From: an uncultured Oscillibacter sp.
Lineage (GTDB): Bacteria > Bacillota > Clostridia > Oscillospirales > Oscillospiraceae
Reading direction: 5' to 3'
NCBI GenBank assembly: GCA_945868085.1
Contig: CAMBKF010000009.1
Coordinates: 1-59,448 of the forward strand
DNA: 59,448 nucleotides
Positions 1 to 7,752 of the stretch are shown here, in pieces; position 1 is the first letter of the stretch; each line of letters begins with the position of its first letter. The translations under genes were made by a program, and so were the position numbers. Under the pieces are notes generated by a model. The model worked only from the letters and a program-made list of their open reading frames with translations, did not search any database and was not told the origin of the DNA.

Positions 1-244
1 TCTCGACCACGCGCCAACGCTTGTCCTTGGACAGGGGGCGGGTCTCCATCACCTTAACAATATCGCCTACGCCGCAGGTGTTCTCCTCATCGTGGGCCTT
101 CAGCTTATAGGTGCGGCCGACGATCTTCTTGTACAGAGGGTGAGCGACACGATCCTCAATGGCCACGACCACGGTCTTGTCCATCTTGTCGGAAACTACC
201 TTGCCAACTCTGACCTTGCGGGAGGAAATTCTCTTTTCTTCCAT
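1..244 (-). CDS. rpsQ: 30S ribosomal protein S17 (3' end outside window)
   Basis: This is the N-terminal part of S17, a primary 16S rRNA-binding protein of the small subunit. The reading frame starts at an ATG at 244 and runs off the window edge after 81 codons. It begins [20 protein letters not shown] and contains the typical KTVVVAIE and HPLYKK(I/V) strands of the S17 OB fold. An AGGAGAAGT-type ribosome binding site sits just upstream and overlaps the end of rpmC. It is the last visible gene of the S10 operon, in the usual order rplP-rpmC-rpsQ. Confidence 0.93.
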   Translation of the reverse strand, partial: MEEKRISSRKVRVGKVVSDKMDKTVVVAIEDRVAHPLYKKIVGRTYKLKAHDEENTCGVGDIVKVMETRPLSKDKRWRVVE

Positions 245-245
245 A

Positions 246-446
246 TTACTTCTCCTCCTTTTCACGGATAACGGTCTTCACCCGGGCAATATCACGCTTG
301 GTTTCAGCGATCTTGAGAGGATTGTCCAGCTGATTGGTTGCGTGCTGCATACGCAGGAAGAACAGATCCTTCTTCAGGGAGTCGAGCTTTTCATTGAGCT
401 GCTCAACGCTCATTGCACGTACTTCAGTTGCCTTCATCTCATTCAC
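246..446 (-). CDS. rpmC: 50S ribosomal protein L29
   Basis: L29 is a small helical-hairpin protein near the exit of the peptide tunnel, where nascent-chain factors dock. The 66-residue protein has the normal length and typical sequence: [18 protein letters not shown], then a basic helix ending [12 protein letters not shown]. The ATG start that gives MKATEV lies a few codons inside the open frame, at about 434. The upstream extension MNEM overlaps the 3' end of rplP, so either start gives tight coupling. It lies between rplP and rpsQ, the standard order. Confidence 0.93.
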   Translation of the reverse strand: MNEMKATEVRAMSVEQLNEKLDSLKKDLFFLRMQHATNQLDNPLKIAETKRDIARVKTVIREKEEK

Positions 447-873
447 CTACTTCCTGGGCGGCGACGTCCTCGCGCTTGGCGATCTTGGTCTTGATGGGCA
501 GCTTGTGGCTGGCCAAACGCAGGGCCTCGCGGGCGACATCTTCGGAAACGCCGGCGATCTCAAACATGACACGGCCGGGCTTAACAACGGCTACCCAATA
601 CTCGGGGGAACCCTTACCGGAACCCATACGGGTCTCAGCGGGCTTCTCGGTAACAGGCTTATCGGGGAAGATCTTGATCCAAACCTGACCGCCACGCTTG
701 GTATAACGGGTCATGGCGATACGGGCGGCTTCGATCTGATTGCTGGTGATCCATGCGGGCTCCAGCGCTACGAGGCCAAATTCACCGTAGGTGATCTTAT
801 TGCCTCTCATGGCCTTGCCGGTGAGGCGGCCACGGTGTACTCTGCGGTACTTAACTCTCTTGGGCAGAAGCAT
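439..873 (-). CDS. rplP: 50S ribosomal protein L16
   Basis: L16 binds 23S rRNA near the A-site tRNA elbow and helps organise the peptidyl transferase region. The protein has 144 residues, the family norm, starts [16 protein letters not shown] and carries the conserved [12 protein letters not shown] and [19 protein letters not shown] segments. Its ATG overlaps the rpsC stop codon by one base (TAATG), and its 3' end overlaps the rpmC frame, which indicates translational coupling within the S10 operon. Confidence 0.97.
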   Translation of the reverse strand: MLLPKRVKYRRVHRGRLTGKAMRGNKITYGEFGLVALEPAWITSNQIEAARIAMTRYTKRGGQVWIKIFPDKPVTEKPAETRMGSGKGSPEYWVAVVKPGRVMFEIAGVSEDVAREALRLASHKLPIKTKIAKREDVAAQEVGE

Positions 874-1706
874 TACTGAGCGCCTCCTTCTTTCTTTTCT
901 GCGGGTTTGCGGAAACCACCCTGGGGACGGCTGCCGTTGCGGTCACGGTTGAAGCCACCGTTCTGACCATCGCGGCGGAAGCCACCACGACGATCGCCGT
1001 CACGGCGACCGCGGCGCTCGCGGCGCTCCTGGTAGGGCTTGCTGGTGTCCAGGGTACGGGGAGTGGTGCGCAGAGCCTGGCTCAGCACCTCACCCTTGTA
1101 GATCCACACCTTCACGCCGATGCGGCCGAAGGTAGTAGCAGCCTCAGCGAAGCCGTAGTCGATGTCGGCGCGCAGGGTCTGCAGGGGAATGGTACCCTCG
1201 TGATAGTGCTCGGAGCCGGCGATCTCACGACCACCCAGACGACCGGAGCAGTTGCACTTGATGCCCTTGGCGCCGGCGCGCATGGCGCGGCCCATGGCAT
1301 TCTTCATGGCGCGGCGGTGAGAAATGCGCTTCTCCAGCTGAGCGGCGATGTTCTCGGCCACCAGCTGTGCGTCCATATCGGGGTTGCGGACCTCAACGAT
1401 GTTCAGCTTCACGGTCTTACCGATGAGCTTCTCAACGCTCTGGCGATACTCCTCCACCTGGGTGCCGCCCTTGCCGATGACCACACCGGGACGGGCCACA
1501 TGCAGGTAAATGGTAACGACCTCGCTGCTGCGCTCGATCTCGATCTTGGAGACACCGGCCGCATACAGGAGCTTCTTCAGGTACACGCGGATCTTGTGAT
1601 CCTCTACCAGGAGGTCGCCCACCTTCTCATTGCTGGCATACCAACGGGAATCCCAGTCTTTGATGACGCCCACGCGGAAGCCGTGGGGATTAACTTTCTG
1701 TCCCAT
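873..1706 (-). CDS. rpsC: 30S ribosomal protein S3 with long basic Gly/Arg tail
   Basis: S3 lines the mRNA entry channel of the small subunit. The 277-residue protein begins [13 protein letters not shown] and has the KH domain with the GKGG loop ([12 protein letters not shown], about residues 75-90), followed by the C-terminal S3 domain ([18 protein letters not shown]). It is longer than the usual 210-230 residues because of a tail after about residue 225 that is rich in Arg, Gly, Asp and Asn and includes repeated GGF. The tail is probably disordered and RNA-binding. It is one cistron of the S10 operon, with rplV 17 bases upstream. Confidence 0.97.
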   Translation of the reverse strand: MGQKVNPHGFRVGVIKDWDSRWYASNEKVGDLLVEDHKIRVYLKKLLYAAGVSKIEIERSSEVVTIYLHVARPGVVIGKGGTQVEEYRQSVEKLIGKTVKLNIVEVRNPDMDAQLVAENIAAQLEKRISHRRAMKNAMGRAMRAGAKGIKCNCSGRLGGREIAGSEHYHEGTIPLQTLRADIDYGFAEAATTFGRIGVKVWIYKGEVLSQALRTTPRTLDTSKPYQERRERRGRRDGDRRGGFRRDGQNGGFNRDRNGSRPQGGFRKPAEKKEGGAQ

Positions 1707-1723
1707 AAAACTGTCTCCTCCCT

Positions 1724-2059
1724 TTAGTTCTTCTCAGCGACGGCCAGCGTCACGTGAGAGGTTCTCTTGTTGATGCGATAGGCGCGGCCCTGAGCGCGGG
1801 GCATCATCCGCTTGAGGATGGGGCCGGGGGTGGCGAACACCTGGGTGACCACCAGCTTCTCGGGGTCCATGCTGAAGTTGTTCTCCGCATTGGCGCAGGC
1901 GCTCTTGAGGAGCTTCATCAGGGGCTCGGACGCAGCCTTGGGGGTCTGCATCAGGATGGCCATGGCAGTCTTGACATCCTTGCCGCGGATCAGATCGCAG
2001 ACGATCTGGACCTTGCGGGGAGAGATGCGGACGTATCTCAGATATGCTTTAGCTTCCAT
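1724..2059 (-). CDS. rplV: 50S ribosomal protein L22
   Basis: L22 contacts all domains of 23S rRNA, and its beta hairpin lines the peptide exit tunnel. The protein has 111 residues, begins [20 protein letters not shown] and shows the family signature near the C-terminus ([20 protein letters not shown]). The tunnel hairpin region, about residues 80-95, has the macrolide-relevant sequence [15 protein letters not shown]. It sits between rpsS and rpsC, with a 17-base gap on each side. Confidence 0.97.
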   Translation of the reverse strand: MEAKAYLRYVRISPRKVQIVCDLIRGKDVKTAMAILMQTPKAASEPLMKLLKSACANAENNFSMDPEKLVVTQVFATPGPILKRMMPRAQGRAYRINKRTSHVTLAVAEKN

Positions 2060-2076
2060 TGTCTCTGCATCCTCCT

Positions 2077-2340
2077 TTACGCTTTCTTGGCATGACCGCG
2101 GAAGGTACGGGTGGGAGCGAACTCACCCAGCTTGTGGCCGACCATATCCTCCTGGATATAGACGGGCACGTGACGGCGGCCGTCATGCACTGCGATGGTG
2201 TGGCCGACGAAGGCGGGGAAGATGGTGGAGCTGCGGCTCCAGGTCTTCAGCACGTTCTTCTCGCCCTTAGCGTTCATCTCTTCAACCCGCTTCAGGAGCT
2301 CAGGGGCAACATACGGGCCTTTTTTAATAGATCTGCTCAT
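2077..2340 (-). CDS. rpsS: 30S ribosomal protein S19
   Basis: S19 forms a complex with S13 in the head of the small subunit. The 87-residue protein begins [19 protein letters not shown] and contains the S19 signature around the [23 protein letters not shown] region, here [18 protein letters not shown]. The ATG at 2340 is preceded by an AGGAGG-like site. It is located between rplB and rplV in the conserved S10 operon order. Confidence 0.97.
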   Translation of the reverse strand: MSRSIKKGPYVAPELLKRVEEMNAKGEKNVLKTWSRSSTIFPAFVGHTIAVHDGRRHVPVYIQEDMVGHKLGEFAPTRTFRGHAKKA

Positions 2341-2355
2341 ATTCTCTTGCCTCCT

Positions 2356-3192
2356 TTACTTCACGTTACGACGCTTGACAATGAACTTGTCGGTGGGGTT
2401 CTTCTTCTTGCGGGTCTTGTAACCCATAGCAGGCTTGCCCCAAGGAGTGACAGGGCCGGGACGACCCACAGGGGACTTACCTTCACCACCGCCGTGGGGG
2501 TGGTCGCAGGGGTTCATAACAGAACCGCGGACGGTGGGACGCCAACCCATGTGACGTTTCCGGCCGGCCTTACCGATCTGCACATTCTCATGCTCCAAGT
2601 TGCCCACCTGGCCGATGCAGGCGGTGCAGTTGGTGCGGATGATGCGGACCTCGCCGGAGGGCATACGGATCTGGGCGTTCTCGCCTTCCTTAGCCATCAG
2701 CTGGGCATAGGCACCGGCGGAGCGGACCAGCTGGGCGCCGCGGCCGGGATGCATCTCGATGTTGTGGATCACGGTACCCACGGGGATGTTGGCGATGGGC
2801 AGGCAGTTGCCGGGCTTGATGTCGGCAGCGGCGGAGGAGAGGACCTTGTCCCCGGCGTTCAGGCCCACGGGAGCGATGATGTAACGCTTCTCGCCGTCCT
2901 CATACTGCACCAGCGCGATGTTGGCGCTGCGGTTGGGATCGTACTCCAGCTGCAGGACAGTGGCTTCCATATCCATCTTGTCGCGCTTGAAGTCGATGAT
3001 ACGATACTTGCGCTTCTCGCCGCCGCCGCGATGACGGACGGTGATGCGGCCATAGCTGTTGCGACCAGCATTCTTCTTCAGAACCTCAGTCAGGCTAGCC
3101 TCGGGCTTGGCGTGCTTGTTGATGCCGTCAAAGCCGTTGACAGTCATGTGTCTGCGGGAGGGTGTGGTCGGCTTAAAAGTTTTAATAGACAT
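2356..3192 (-). CDS. rplB: 50S ribosomal protein L2
   Basis: L2 is a primary 23S rRNA-binding protein needed for subunit association and peptidyl transferase activity. The 278-residue protein has the family length. It starts [20 protein letters not shown] and contains the [12 protein letters not shown] loop and the conserved C-terminal motif with its key histidine ([13 protein letters not shown], about residues 225-237). It lies between rplW and rpsS, with a 20-base gap after rplW and a clear GGAG site before the ATG. Confidence 0.98.
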   Translation of the reverse strand: MSIKTFKPTTPSRRHMTVNGFDGINKHAKPEASLTEVLKKNAGRNSYGRITVRHRGGGEKRKYRIIDFKRDKMDMEATVLQLEYDPNRSANIALVQYEDGEKRYIIAPVGLNAGDKVLSSAAADIKPGNCLPIANIPVGTVIHNIEMHPGRGAQLVRSAGAYAQLMAKEGENAQIRMPSGEVRIIRTNCTACIGQVGNLEHENVQIGKAGRKRHMGWRPTVRGSVMNPCDHPHGGGEGKSPVGRPGPVTPWGKPAMGYKTRKKKNPTDKFIVKRRNVK

Positions 3193-3212
3193 TCTTTACA
3201 CTCCTTCCGTTA

Positions 3213-3509
3213 TCAGACCATACCTTCGAAGAACTCGATGGTCTTGGAATCCTGGGTCAGCTGGACATAGGCTTTCTTCCAGCTCTTGCGGGTGCCGGGA
3301 CGGCCGGCGCCCAGGCGCTTGGCCTTGCCATCATAGTTGATGGTGTTGACCTTGGCGACCTTCACGCCGAAGATCTCCTCCACGGCGTTCTTGATCTCGA
3401 TCTTGCCGGCTTCCGGAGCCACTTCAAAGACGTACTTCTTGTCAGCGACAGCGGCCATGGAGCGCTCGGTGATGACGGGACGGATGATGATGTCGTATAC
3501 GTTAGCCAT
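3213..3509 (-). CDS. rplW: 50S ribosomal protein L23
   Basis: L23 sits at the exit of the peptide tunnel and is the docking site for trigger factor and SRP. The 98-residue protein begins [17 protein letters not shown] and contains the conserved pattern [22 protein letters not shown] followed by GVKVAKVNT. Its ATG at 3509 overlaps the last base of the rplD stop codon, so L4 and L23 are translationally coupled. It is followed by rplB. Confidence 0.97.
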   Translation of the reverse strand: MANVYDIIIRPVITERSMAAVADKKYVFEVAPEAGKIEIKNAVEEIFGVKVAKVNTINYDGKAKRLGAGRPGTRKSWKKAYVQLTQDSKTIEFFEGMV

Positions 3510-4132
3510 TATGCGAACACCTCCTCGATTACTGCGAGGGCTTCCTTGTCGATGACCAGGTACTTGGCCTTGAGGATGTCATAGACATTGATCAGGTTGG
3601 CCATAGCGGTCTCAACGCCGGGGATGTTGCGGGCGGACTTTACGATGATCTCATCCTTGGCAGGAGTGACCACCAGAGCCTTACCCTCCGCCTTGACGGC
3701 GCCCAGGAAGGTGCGGAAGTCCTTGGTCTTGATAGCATCCATCTTGATGGAATCCACCACGATGATCTCGCCTGCGGCCGCCTTGGCAGACAGGGCAGAC
3801 TTCATAGCCAGTCTCTTGACCTTCTTGTTCAGGACATAAGAATAGCTGCGGGGCTTGGGGGCAAACACGATGCCGCCGTGGGTCCACTGGGGCGCACGGG
3901 TGCTGCCCTGACGGGCGTGGCCGGTGCCCTTCTGGCGCCAGGGCTTCTTGCCGCCGCCGGAAACTTCAGCACGGGTCAGAGCGCTCTGGGTACCCTGTCT
4001 GCAGTTTGCCAGGTGATTTTTCACCACTTCGTGAACGACGCTCTCATTGGGCTCGATGCCAAAGATGCTGTCCTTCAGCTCCACGGTACCGACTTCTGCG
4101 CCGGCCATGTTCAAAACTTTGATGGTAGACAT
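3509..4132 (-). CDS. rplD: 50S ribosomal protein L4
   Basis: L4 is a primary 23S rRNA-binding protein whose extended loop reaches the exit tunnel. In enterobacteria it also represses its own S10 operon. The 207-residue protein has the tunnel loop [20 protein letters not shown] (about residues 60-80) and normal length. It begins [15 protein letters not shown] and overlaps rplW by one base. Autoregulation of this operon is not established in Clostridia, so the structured leader and the rpsJ-rplC gap should not be assigned to L4 on this evidence. Confidence 0.97.
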   Translation of the reverse strand: MSTIKVLNMAGAEVGTVELKDSIFGIEPNESVVHEVVKNHLANCRQGTQSALTRAEVSGGGKKPWRQKGTGHARQGSTRAPQWTHGGIVFAPKPRSYSYVLNKKVKRLAMKSALSAKAAAGEIIVVDSIKMDAIKTKDFRTFLGAVKAEGKALVVTPAKDEIIVKSARNIPGVETAMANLINVYDILKAKYLVIDKEALAVIEEVFA

Positions 4133-4151
4133 TGTTCAAGCACTCCTTTCC

Positions 4152-4871
4152 TTACTTATTACGCGCAGAGGCCTTCTGGGGATTGCGGCCGGAAGCCTTC
4201 TGCGGGTTGTTGCTGATGCCGGACTCGACATTCTTGACGCGGTGGGTCTTCACAGTGCTCTTGATGAGGACCAGGCCGCCCTTGGGGCCGGGCACTGCAC
4301 CGCGAACAGCGATGAGGTTCAGCTCAGCGTCCACCTTCACCACATCCAGGTTCTGGACGGTGACGGTATCGCAGCCCATCTGACCGGCGCCGATGTGGCC
4401 CTTGAAGATGCGGCTGGGATCGGTGGTGGAGCCCATGGAACCGGCATGACGATGGACGGGGCCGCCGCCGTGGCTCATGGGGGTGCGCTGTGCGCCGTGG
4501 CGCTTGATGGGGCCCTGGTAGCCGTGGCCCTTGCTGGTGCCGGTGACGTCAACGAAGTCGCCCTCTGCGAAGGTGTCAGCCTTGACGATGTCGCCGATAT
4601 TCAGCTCGGAGGCGTTCTCCAGGTTAAACTCGCGCAGGTACTTCTTGGGGGCCACGCCAGCCTTGTTCAGGTGGCCCATTTCGGGCTTGGTCAGCTTCCG
4701 CTCGGGAACATCCTCAAAGCCCAGCTGGACAGACTCATAACCTTCCTTCTCGGAAGTCTTCTTCTGGACGACGGTGCAGGGACCCGCCTCGATGACGGTG
4801 ACGGGGATGACCTTGCCGTTTTCGTCGAAGATCTGAGACATGCCAACTTTCTTGCCGATGATTGCTTTCAT
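4152..4871 (-). CDS. rplC: 50S ribosomal protein L3 with repeated basic C-terminal tail
   Basis: L3 binds near the peptidyl transferase centre and is among the first proteins to assemble on 23S rRNA. The protein starts MKAIIGKKVGMSQIFDENGK and has the L3 signature near GHGYQGPIKRHGAQR and MSHGGGPVHRHAGSMG. At 239 residues it is about 30 longer than the usual L3. The extra C-terminus ends in an imperfect repeat, NPQKASGR followed by NPQKASAR. An AAGGAGG site precedes the ATG. Upstream of it lies a structured 190-base gap that separates it from rpsJ. Confidence 0.97.
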   Translation of the reverse strand: MKAIIGKKVGMSQIFDENGKVIPVTVIEAGPCTVVQKKTSEKEGYESVQLGFEDVPERKLTKPEMGHLNKAGVAPKKYLREFNLENASELNIGDIVKADTFAEGDFVDVTGTSKGHGYQGPIKRHGAQRTPMSHGGGPVHRHAGSMGSTTDPSRIFKGHIGAGQMGCDTVTVQNLDVVKVDAELNLIAVRGAVPGPKGGLVLIKSTVKTHRVKNVESGISNNPQKASGRNPQKASARNK

Positions 4872-4879
4872 GTATGATC

Positions 4880-5062
4880 CTCCTTAAAGGTTATTGGTCG
4901 GCATAGTTCAGTCTGCATTGGGTACAGGCCGCTTGCTCTGCCGACTTAACCCCGTCCGTCTCACGCAAGTCGACGGACGATGGTCTTGCAAGCAATGTTG
5001 ATGATGGTGCGCCCTTTGGCGCGGGGTCGGGGTTGAGATGGGCTATATTATATAAGGTATAA
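4880..5062 (-). ncRNA. Structured rpsJ-rplC intercistronic RNA (candidate cis-regulator)
   Basis: The S10 and L3 genes are usually only tens of bases apart, but here the gap is 190 bases and can fold extensively. A perfect 8-bp hairpin pairs 4953-4960 with 4972-4979. A 5-bp hairpin pairs 5009-5013 with 5018-5022. A long-range 7-bp helix pairs 4948-4954 with 5028-5034. A competing helix pairs 4889-4893 with 4947-4951 and 4897-4902 with 4940-4945. The last two helices share bases 4948-4951, so they cannot form together, and the second ends next to the rplC ribosome binding site. This resembles a ribosomal-protein autoregulatory element or switch. The role is inferred. Confidence 0.45.
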
Positions 5063-5371
5063 TTACAGCTTGATCTCGATTTCCACACCGGCCGGCAGGT
5101 CCAGAGCCATCAGGGCCTCCACGGTCTTGGGGTTGGAATTGGTGATGTCGATCAGTCTCTTGTGGGTGCGGCGCTCGAACTGCTCACGGCTGTCCTTATA
5201 CTTATGGGTAGCGCGCAGGATGGTGACGATCTCCTTCTTGGTGGGCAGAGGGATGGGGCCGGACACGGTAGCGCCGTTGCGCTTGGCGGTCTCCACGATC
5301 TTCTCTGCGGACTGGTCGATGACCTGGTGGTCATAGGCCTTCAGGCGAATGCGGATCATTTCTTTTGCCAT
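5063..5371 (-). CDS. rpsJ: 30S ribosomal protein S10
   Basis: S10 is a small-subunit head protein that also serves as NusE in transcription antitermination. The 102-residue protein starts [20 protein letters not shown] and contains the conserved [16 protein letters not shown] and [16 protein letters not shown] segments. It is the first gene of the operon that runs leftward to rpsQ and beyond. A promoter lies about 300 bases upstream with a structured leader between them. Confidence 0.98.
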   Translation of the reverse strand: MAKEMIRIRLKAYDHQVIDQSAEKIVETAKRNGATVSGPIPLPTKKEIVTILRATHKYKDSREQFERRTHKRLIDITNSNPKTVEALMALDLPAGVEIEIKL

Positions 5372-5670
5372 TTGGTTTGTTCCTCCATTTTTCGTACGGT
5401 TTTTGTTTTGCGAGGGCCGCGTTCCGTACGGCGAGAAGAAATTTCTATACGCTCATCCGTGCGTATCATTCCGGCTCATAAGAAACACCGGCACGAACTC
5501 CGGCCGGTGTCACTCTGGCACAGCGATCTACGCTGGCGTAGAGGTTCTTCTCAGCCGCCCGATTATCGGACATACTCCCCGGAAGTTACCTCCTTGCGGA
5601 GCAATCTCCCGGTTCATCGCATTTGTAAACGCCCCCGGGTGTGCAGCACCCATGGCACGCGTACCTGCTT
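5372..5670 (-). promoter_or_regulatory. Structured 5' leader of the S10 operon
   Basis: About 295 bases separate the likely transcription start from rpsJ and contain no credible gene. Visible inverted repeats include an 8-bp perfect stem pairing 5485-5492 with 5503-5510, a GGGTG/CACCC hairpin near 5636-5650 and shorter stems near 5525-5545 and 5590-5605. Long folded leaders before rpsJ are known in other bacteria as sites of autogenous control. Which protein would bind here is unknown. Confidence 0.4.
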
Positions 5671-5699
5671 ATGATATAGGAAAATCCCCTTTTTGTCAA
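5671..5699 (-). promoter_or_regulatory. Sigma-A promoter of the S10 operon
   Basis: On the minus strand, TTGACA (5694-5699) is followed after 17 bases by TATCAT (5671-5676). The -35 box is perfect and the spacing ideal. It is the only strong promoter seen between the HTH gene and rpsJ. Confidence 0.7.
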
Positions 5700-5759
5700 G
5701 GGGATTTTCTCTTATTTTTATAAAATTCCGAAATATTTTTGTGGGGTGTGCCGAAATTT

Positions 5760-5981
5760 TTACCGAGGGCGCTTCAGCCCCACCGGCAGGCCCAAAATAT
5801 AGTCCGCACTGACCCCATACAGCAGGCACAGCGCCCGCAAATGCCGCACCGGCAGCTCATTGACGCCCTTTTCATACCGGGCATAGACCTGCTGGGTGGT
5901 CCCCAGCGCCGCCGCCACCTGTGCCTGGGTCAGGTCGCAGTCCTCCCGCAGCGACCGCAGAATCTCTGTGTAGTCAGCCAT
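5760..5981 (-). CDS. Small XRE-family helix-turn-helix regulator
   Basis: The 73-residue protein is a single Cro/C1-type DNA-binding domain. The recognition helix region reads LTQAQVAAALGTTQQVYARY (about residues 17-36), followed by KGVNELPVRHLRALC and VSADYILGL, the usual end of this family. The ATG at 5981 has a GAGGGGG site about 10 bases upstream. It has no effector domain and no obvious partner. It lies upstream of the S10 promoter in the same direction, and no terminator was seen between them. Its target is unknown. Confidence 0.85.
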   Translation of the reverse strand: MADYTEILRSLREDCDLTQAQVAAALGTTQQVYARYEKGVNELPVRHLRALCLLYGVSADYILGLPVGLKRPR

Positions 5982-6007
5982 AGCACAAATCCCCCTCGTT
6001 TTGTTAA

Positions 6008-6039
6008 AGACCGGCGCGGAAAATCTTCCGCGCCGGTCT
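6008..6039 (-). terminator. Intrinsic terminator downstream of proS
   Basis: A perfect 14-bp stem pairs 6008-6021 with 6026-6039 around an AATC loop. On the minus strand it is followed by TTTAAC, a short U tract, so it most likely ends the proS transcript before the HTH gene. Confidence 0.6.
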
Positions 6040-6058
6040 GCTTATTGGCAAAATACCA

Positions 6059-6154
6059 TGTCATTGCGAGCCAATGCGCACACTAGTGCGGCAATCCGTT
6101 CCCCTTTGGAGAAAGATCGGATTCCCACGGTCACTTCGCTCCCTGGACATGACA
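6059..6154. repeat. CATTGCGA-family palindromic element (full-length copy)
   Basis: This is a 96-base MITE-like element. It opens with TGTCATTGCGAGCC and closes with GGACATGACA, so the ends TGTCAT and ATGACA are inverted repeats. Internally, GGCAATCCG (about 6090-6098) is mirrored by CGGATTCCC (about 6118-6126). Shorter relatives occur near 41101, 45831, 51852, 51976 and 56567. It carries no coding capacity. Confidence 0.7.
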
Positions 6155-6160
6155 AAGCCA

Positions 6161-6184
6161 CAATTCCGAAGGAATTTTCGCCAG
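6161..6184. repeat. AATTCC-GGAATT palindromic repeat, copy 1
   Basis: The AATTCC/GGAATT palindrome followed by TTCGCCAG recurs near 41189 and 47315 in longer form. This copy lies just beyond the proS stop codon. It may act as a 3' transcript structure; no long U tract follows. Confidence 0.6.
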
Positions 6185-6189
6185 GTGTC

Positions 6190-7629
6190 TTAGTAAGCCA
6201 CGCCCCAGTAGATGTCCGTGGTGCATTCCTTGCCGCACACGGGGCACTTGCCGGTGGTGCCGGACTGCTTCAGCGGCATGCAGCGGCTGGAGACACCGGC
6301 CTTTTCCTTCATGGCCAGCTCGCACTCCAGGCTGCCGCACCACTTGGTCCGGGCGAAGCCGCCCTTGCCCTGGGCCATCTCCTTGACCTCCTCCCAGGAG
6401 GTGAAGTCGAAGGTGTTGTCCTCCAGGTTCTTCTCGGCCATGGCATAGAGATTGTCGTGGACATCCTGCAGCAGGGTCTGCACGGCGCTCTCCAGGTCCG
6501 CCAGGGGCACGAAGGTCTTCTCGCCGGTGTCGCGGCGGGCAATGCAGCACTGCTGCTTCTCCATATCCTTGGGGCCGATCTCCACCCGCAGGGGCACACC
6601 CTTCATCTCGTACTGGGCGAACTTCCAGCCGGGGGACTGCTCACTGTCGTCCATCTTCACCCGCAGGTCGATATTCTCCAGCCGATCGCGAAGTTCGGCG
6701 GCGGCATCCAGCACGCCGGGCTTATGCTGGGCGATGGGCACCACGATGACCTGGATGGGGGCGATGGCCGGGGGCAGGACCAGGCCGTTGTTGTCGCCGT
6801 GGGTCATGATGATGGCGCCCACCAGGCGGGTGGTCACCGCCCAGGAGGTCTGGAAGGGGTGATGGAGCTTATTGTCCCGGCCCAGGAAGGTGACGTCATA
6901 CGCCTCGGAGAACTTGCTGCCGAAGTAATGGCTGGTGCCGGACTGCAGGGCCTTGCGGTCCTTCATCATGGACTCGATGGTATAGGTGGCCTCGGCCCCG
7001 GCGAACTTCTCCTTGTCCGTCTTGCGGCCCTTGACCACAGGCATGGCCAGGGACTTCTCGCAGAAGTCGGCAAACAGGTCCAGGATCATCTCCGTCTCGT
7101 CGATGGCCTCCTGAGCCGTCTCATGGATGGTGTGGCCCTCGTGCCACCAGAACTCCCGGGAGCGCAGGAAGGGGCGGGTGGTCTTTTCCCAGCGGATGAC
7201 GGAGCACCACTGGTTATAGAGCATGGGCAGCTGCCGATAGGTCTGCAGCACATTGTGCCAGTGGTCGCAGAACATGGTCTCGGAGGTGGGGCGGAAGGCC
7301 AGGCGCTCCTCCAGCTTCTCGCTGCCGCCCATGGTGACCCAGGCGGCCTCCGGGGCGAAGCCCTCTACCAACTCGCCCTCCTTCTTCAGCAGGCTCTCGG
7401 GAATCAGGGCGGGCATCGCCACGTTCTGATGGCCGGTCTTTTTCAGGGCCTTGTCAATGATGCTCTGCATATTCTCCCAAATGGCATAGCCATAGGGGCG
7501 CAGGATGGTGAATCCCTTCATGCTGGAATAGTCCACCAGCTCCGCCTTCAGGCAAATATCGGTGTACCACTTGGCGAAGTCCACCTCCATAGGGGTGATG
7601 GCTTCCACGTTTCTCTGGTCTTTGGCCAT
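6190..7629 (-). CDS. proS: Prolyl-tRNA synthetase, short archaeal/eukaryote-like type
   Basis: The enzyme attaches proline to tRNA-Pro. The 479-residue protein begins MAKDQRNVEAITPMEVDF and shows class II motif 2 (RPFLRSREFWWHEGHT, about residues 145-160), the RPTSE loop, an anticodon-binding domain and a Cys-rich C-terminal zinc domain (CPVCGKEC) ending in WGVAY. Length and tail match the type without the bacterial editing insertion between motifs 2 and 3. It therefore probably relies on trans editing, and a YbaK-family gene lies 3 kb upstream. An AGGAGATACATC site precedes the ATG, with a strong promoter 60 bases upstream. Confidence 0.96.
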   Translation of the reverse strand: MAKDQRNVEAITPMEVDFAKWYTDICLKAELVDYSSMKGFTILRPYGYAIWENMQSIIDKALKKTGHQNVAMPALIPESLLKKEGELVEGFAPEAAWVTMGGSEKLEERLAFRPTSETMFCDHWHNVLQTYRQLPMLYNQWCSVIRWEKTTRPFLRSREFWWHEGHTIHETAQEAIDETEMILDLFADFCEKSLAMPVVKGRKTDKEKFAGAEATYTIESMMKDRKALQSGTSHYFGSKFSEAYDVTFLGRDNKLHHPFQTSWAVTTRLVGAIIMTHGDNNGLVLPPAIAPIQVIVVPIAQHKPGVLDAAAELRDRLENIDLRVKMDDSEQSPGWKFAQYEMKGVPLRVEIGPKDMEKQQCCIARRDTGEKTFVPLADLESAVQTLLQDVHDNLYAMAEKNLEDNTFDFTSWEEVKEMAQGKGGFARTKWCGSLECELAMKEKAGVSSRCMPLKQSGTTGKCPVCGKECTTDIYWGVAY

Positions 7630-7685
7630 GATGTATCTCCTAACTCTCTATGAATTGGTTTAAAAATGAATTTCCCTAAATTAAT

Positions 7686-7714
7686 ATTGTATCGTGCGGG
7701 GGGCGGATTGTCAA
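7686..7714 (-). promoter_or_regulatory. Sigma-A promoter of proS
   Basis: TTGACA (7709-7714) and TACAAT (7686-7691) are separated by 17 bases on the minus strand. The leader to proS is only about 50 bases, so it has no room for a T-box. Confidence 0.75.
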
Positions 7715-7752
7715 TAGCTGCCGGGCGGCGGATGCGGCAAACCGGGGCGGGA

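Noticed and set aside
2059..3270. Plus-strand frame of 403 codons opposite rpsS and rplB
   Set aside because: It is a mirror of GC3-rich ribosomal genes and has no ribosome binding site or family resemblance.
4891..5088. 65-codon minus-strand frame in the rpsJ-rplC gap
   Set aside because: It starts inside rpsJ, has no ribosome binding site, and coincides with strong RNA hairpins, so a structured RNA explains the region better.
6001..7653. Plus-strand frame of 550 codons opposite proS
   Set aside because: It is antisense to proS with repetitive Gly/His/Leu composition and starts within a terminator.
7630..7752. T-box riboswitch upstream of proS
   Set aside because: The promoter is only about 50 bases from the start codon and no T-box sequence or antiterminator stem was found.
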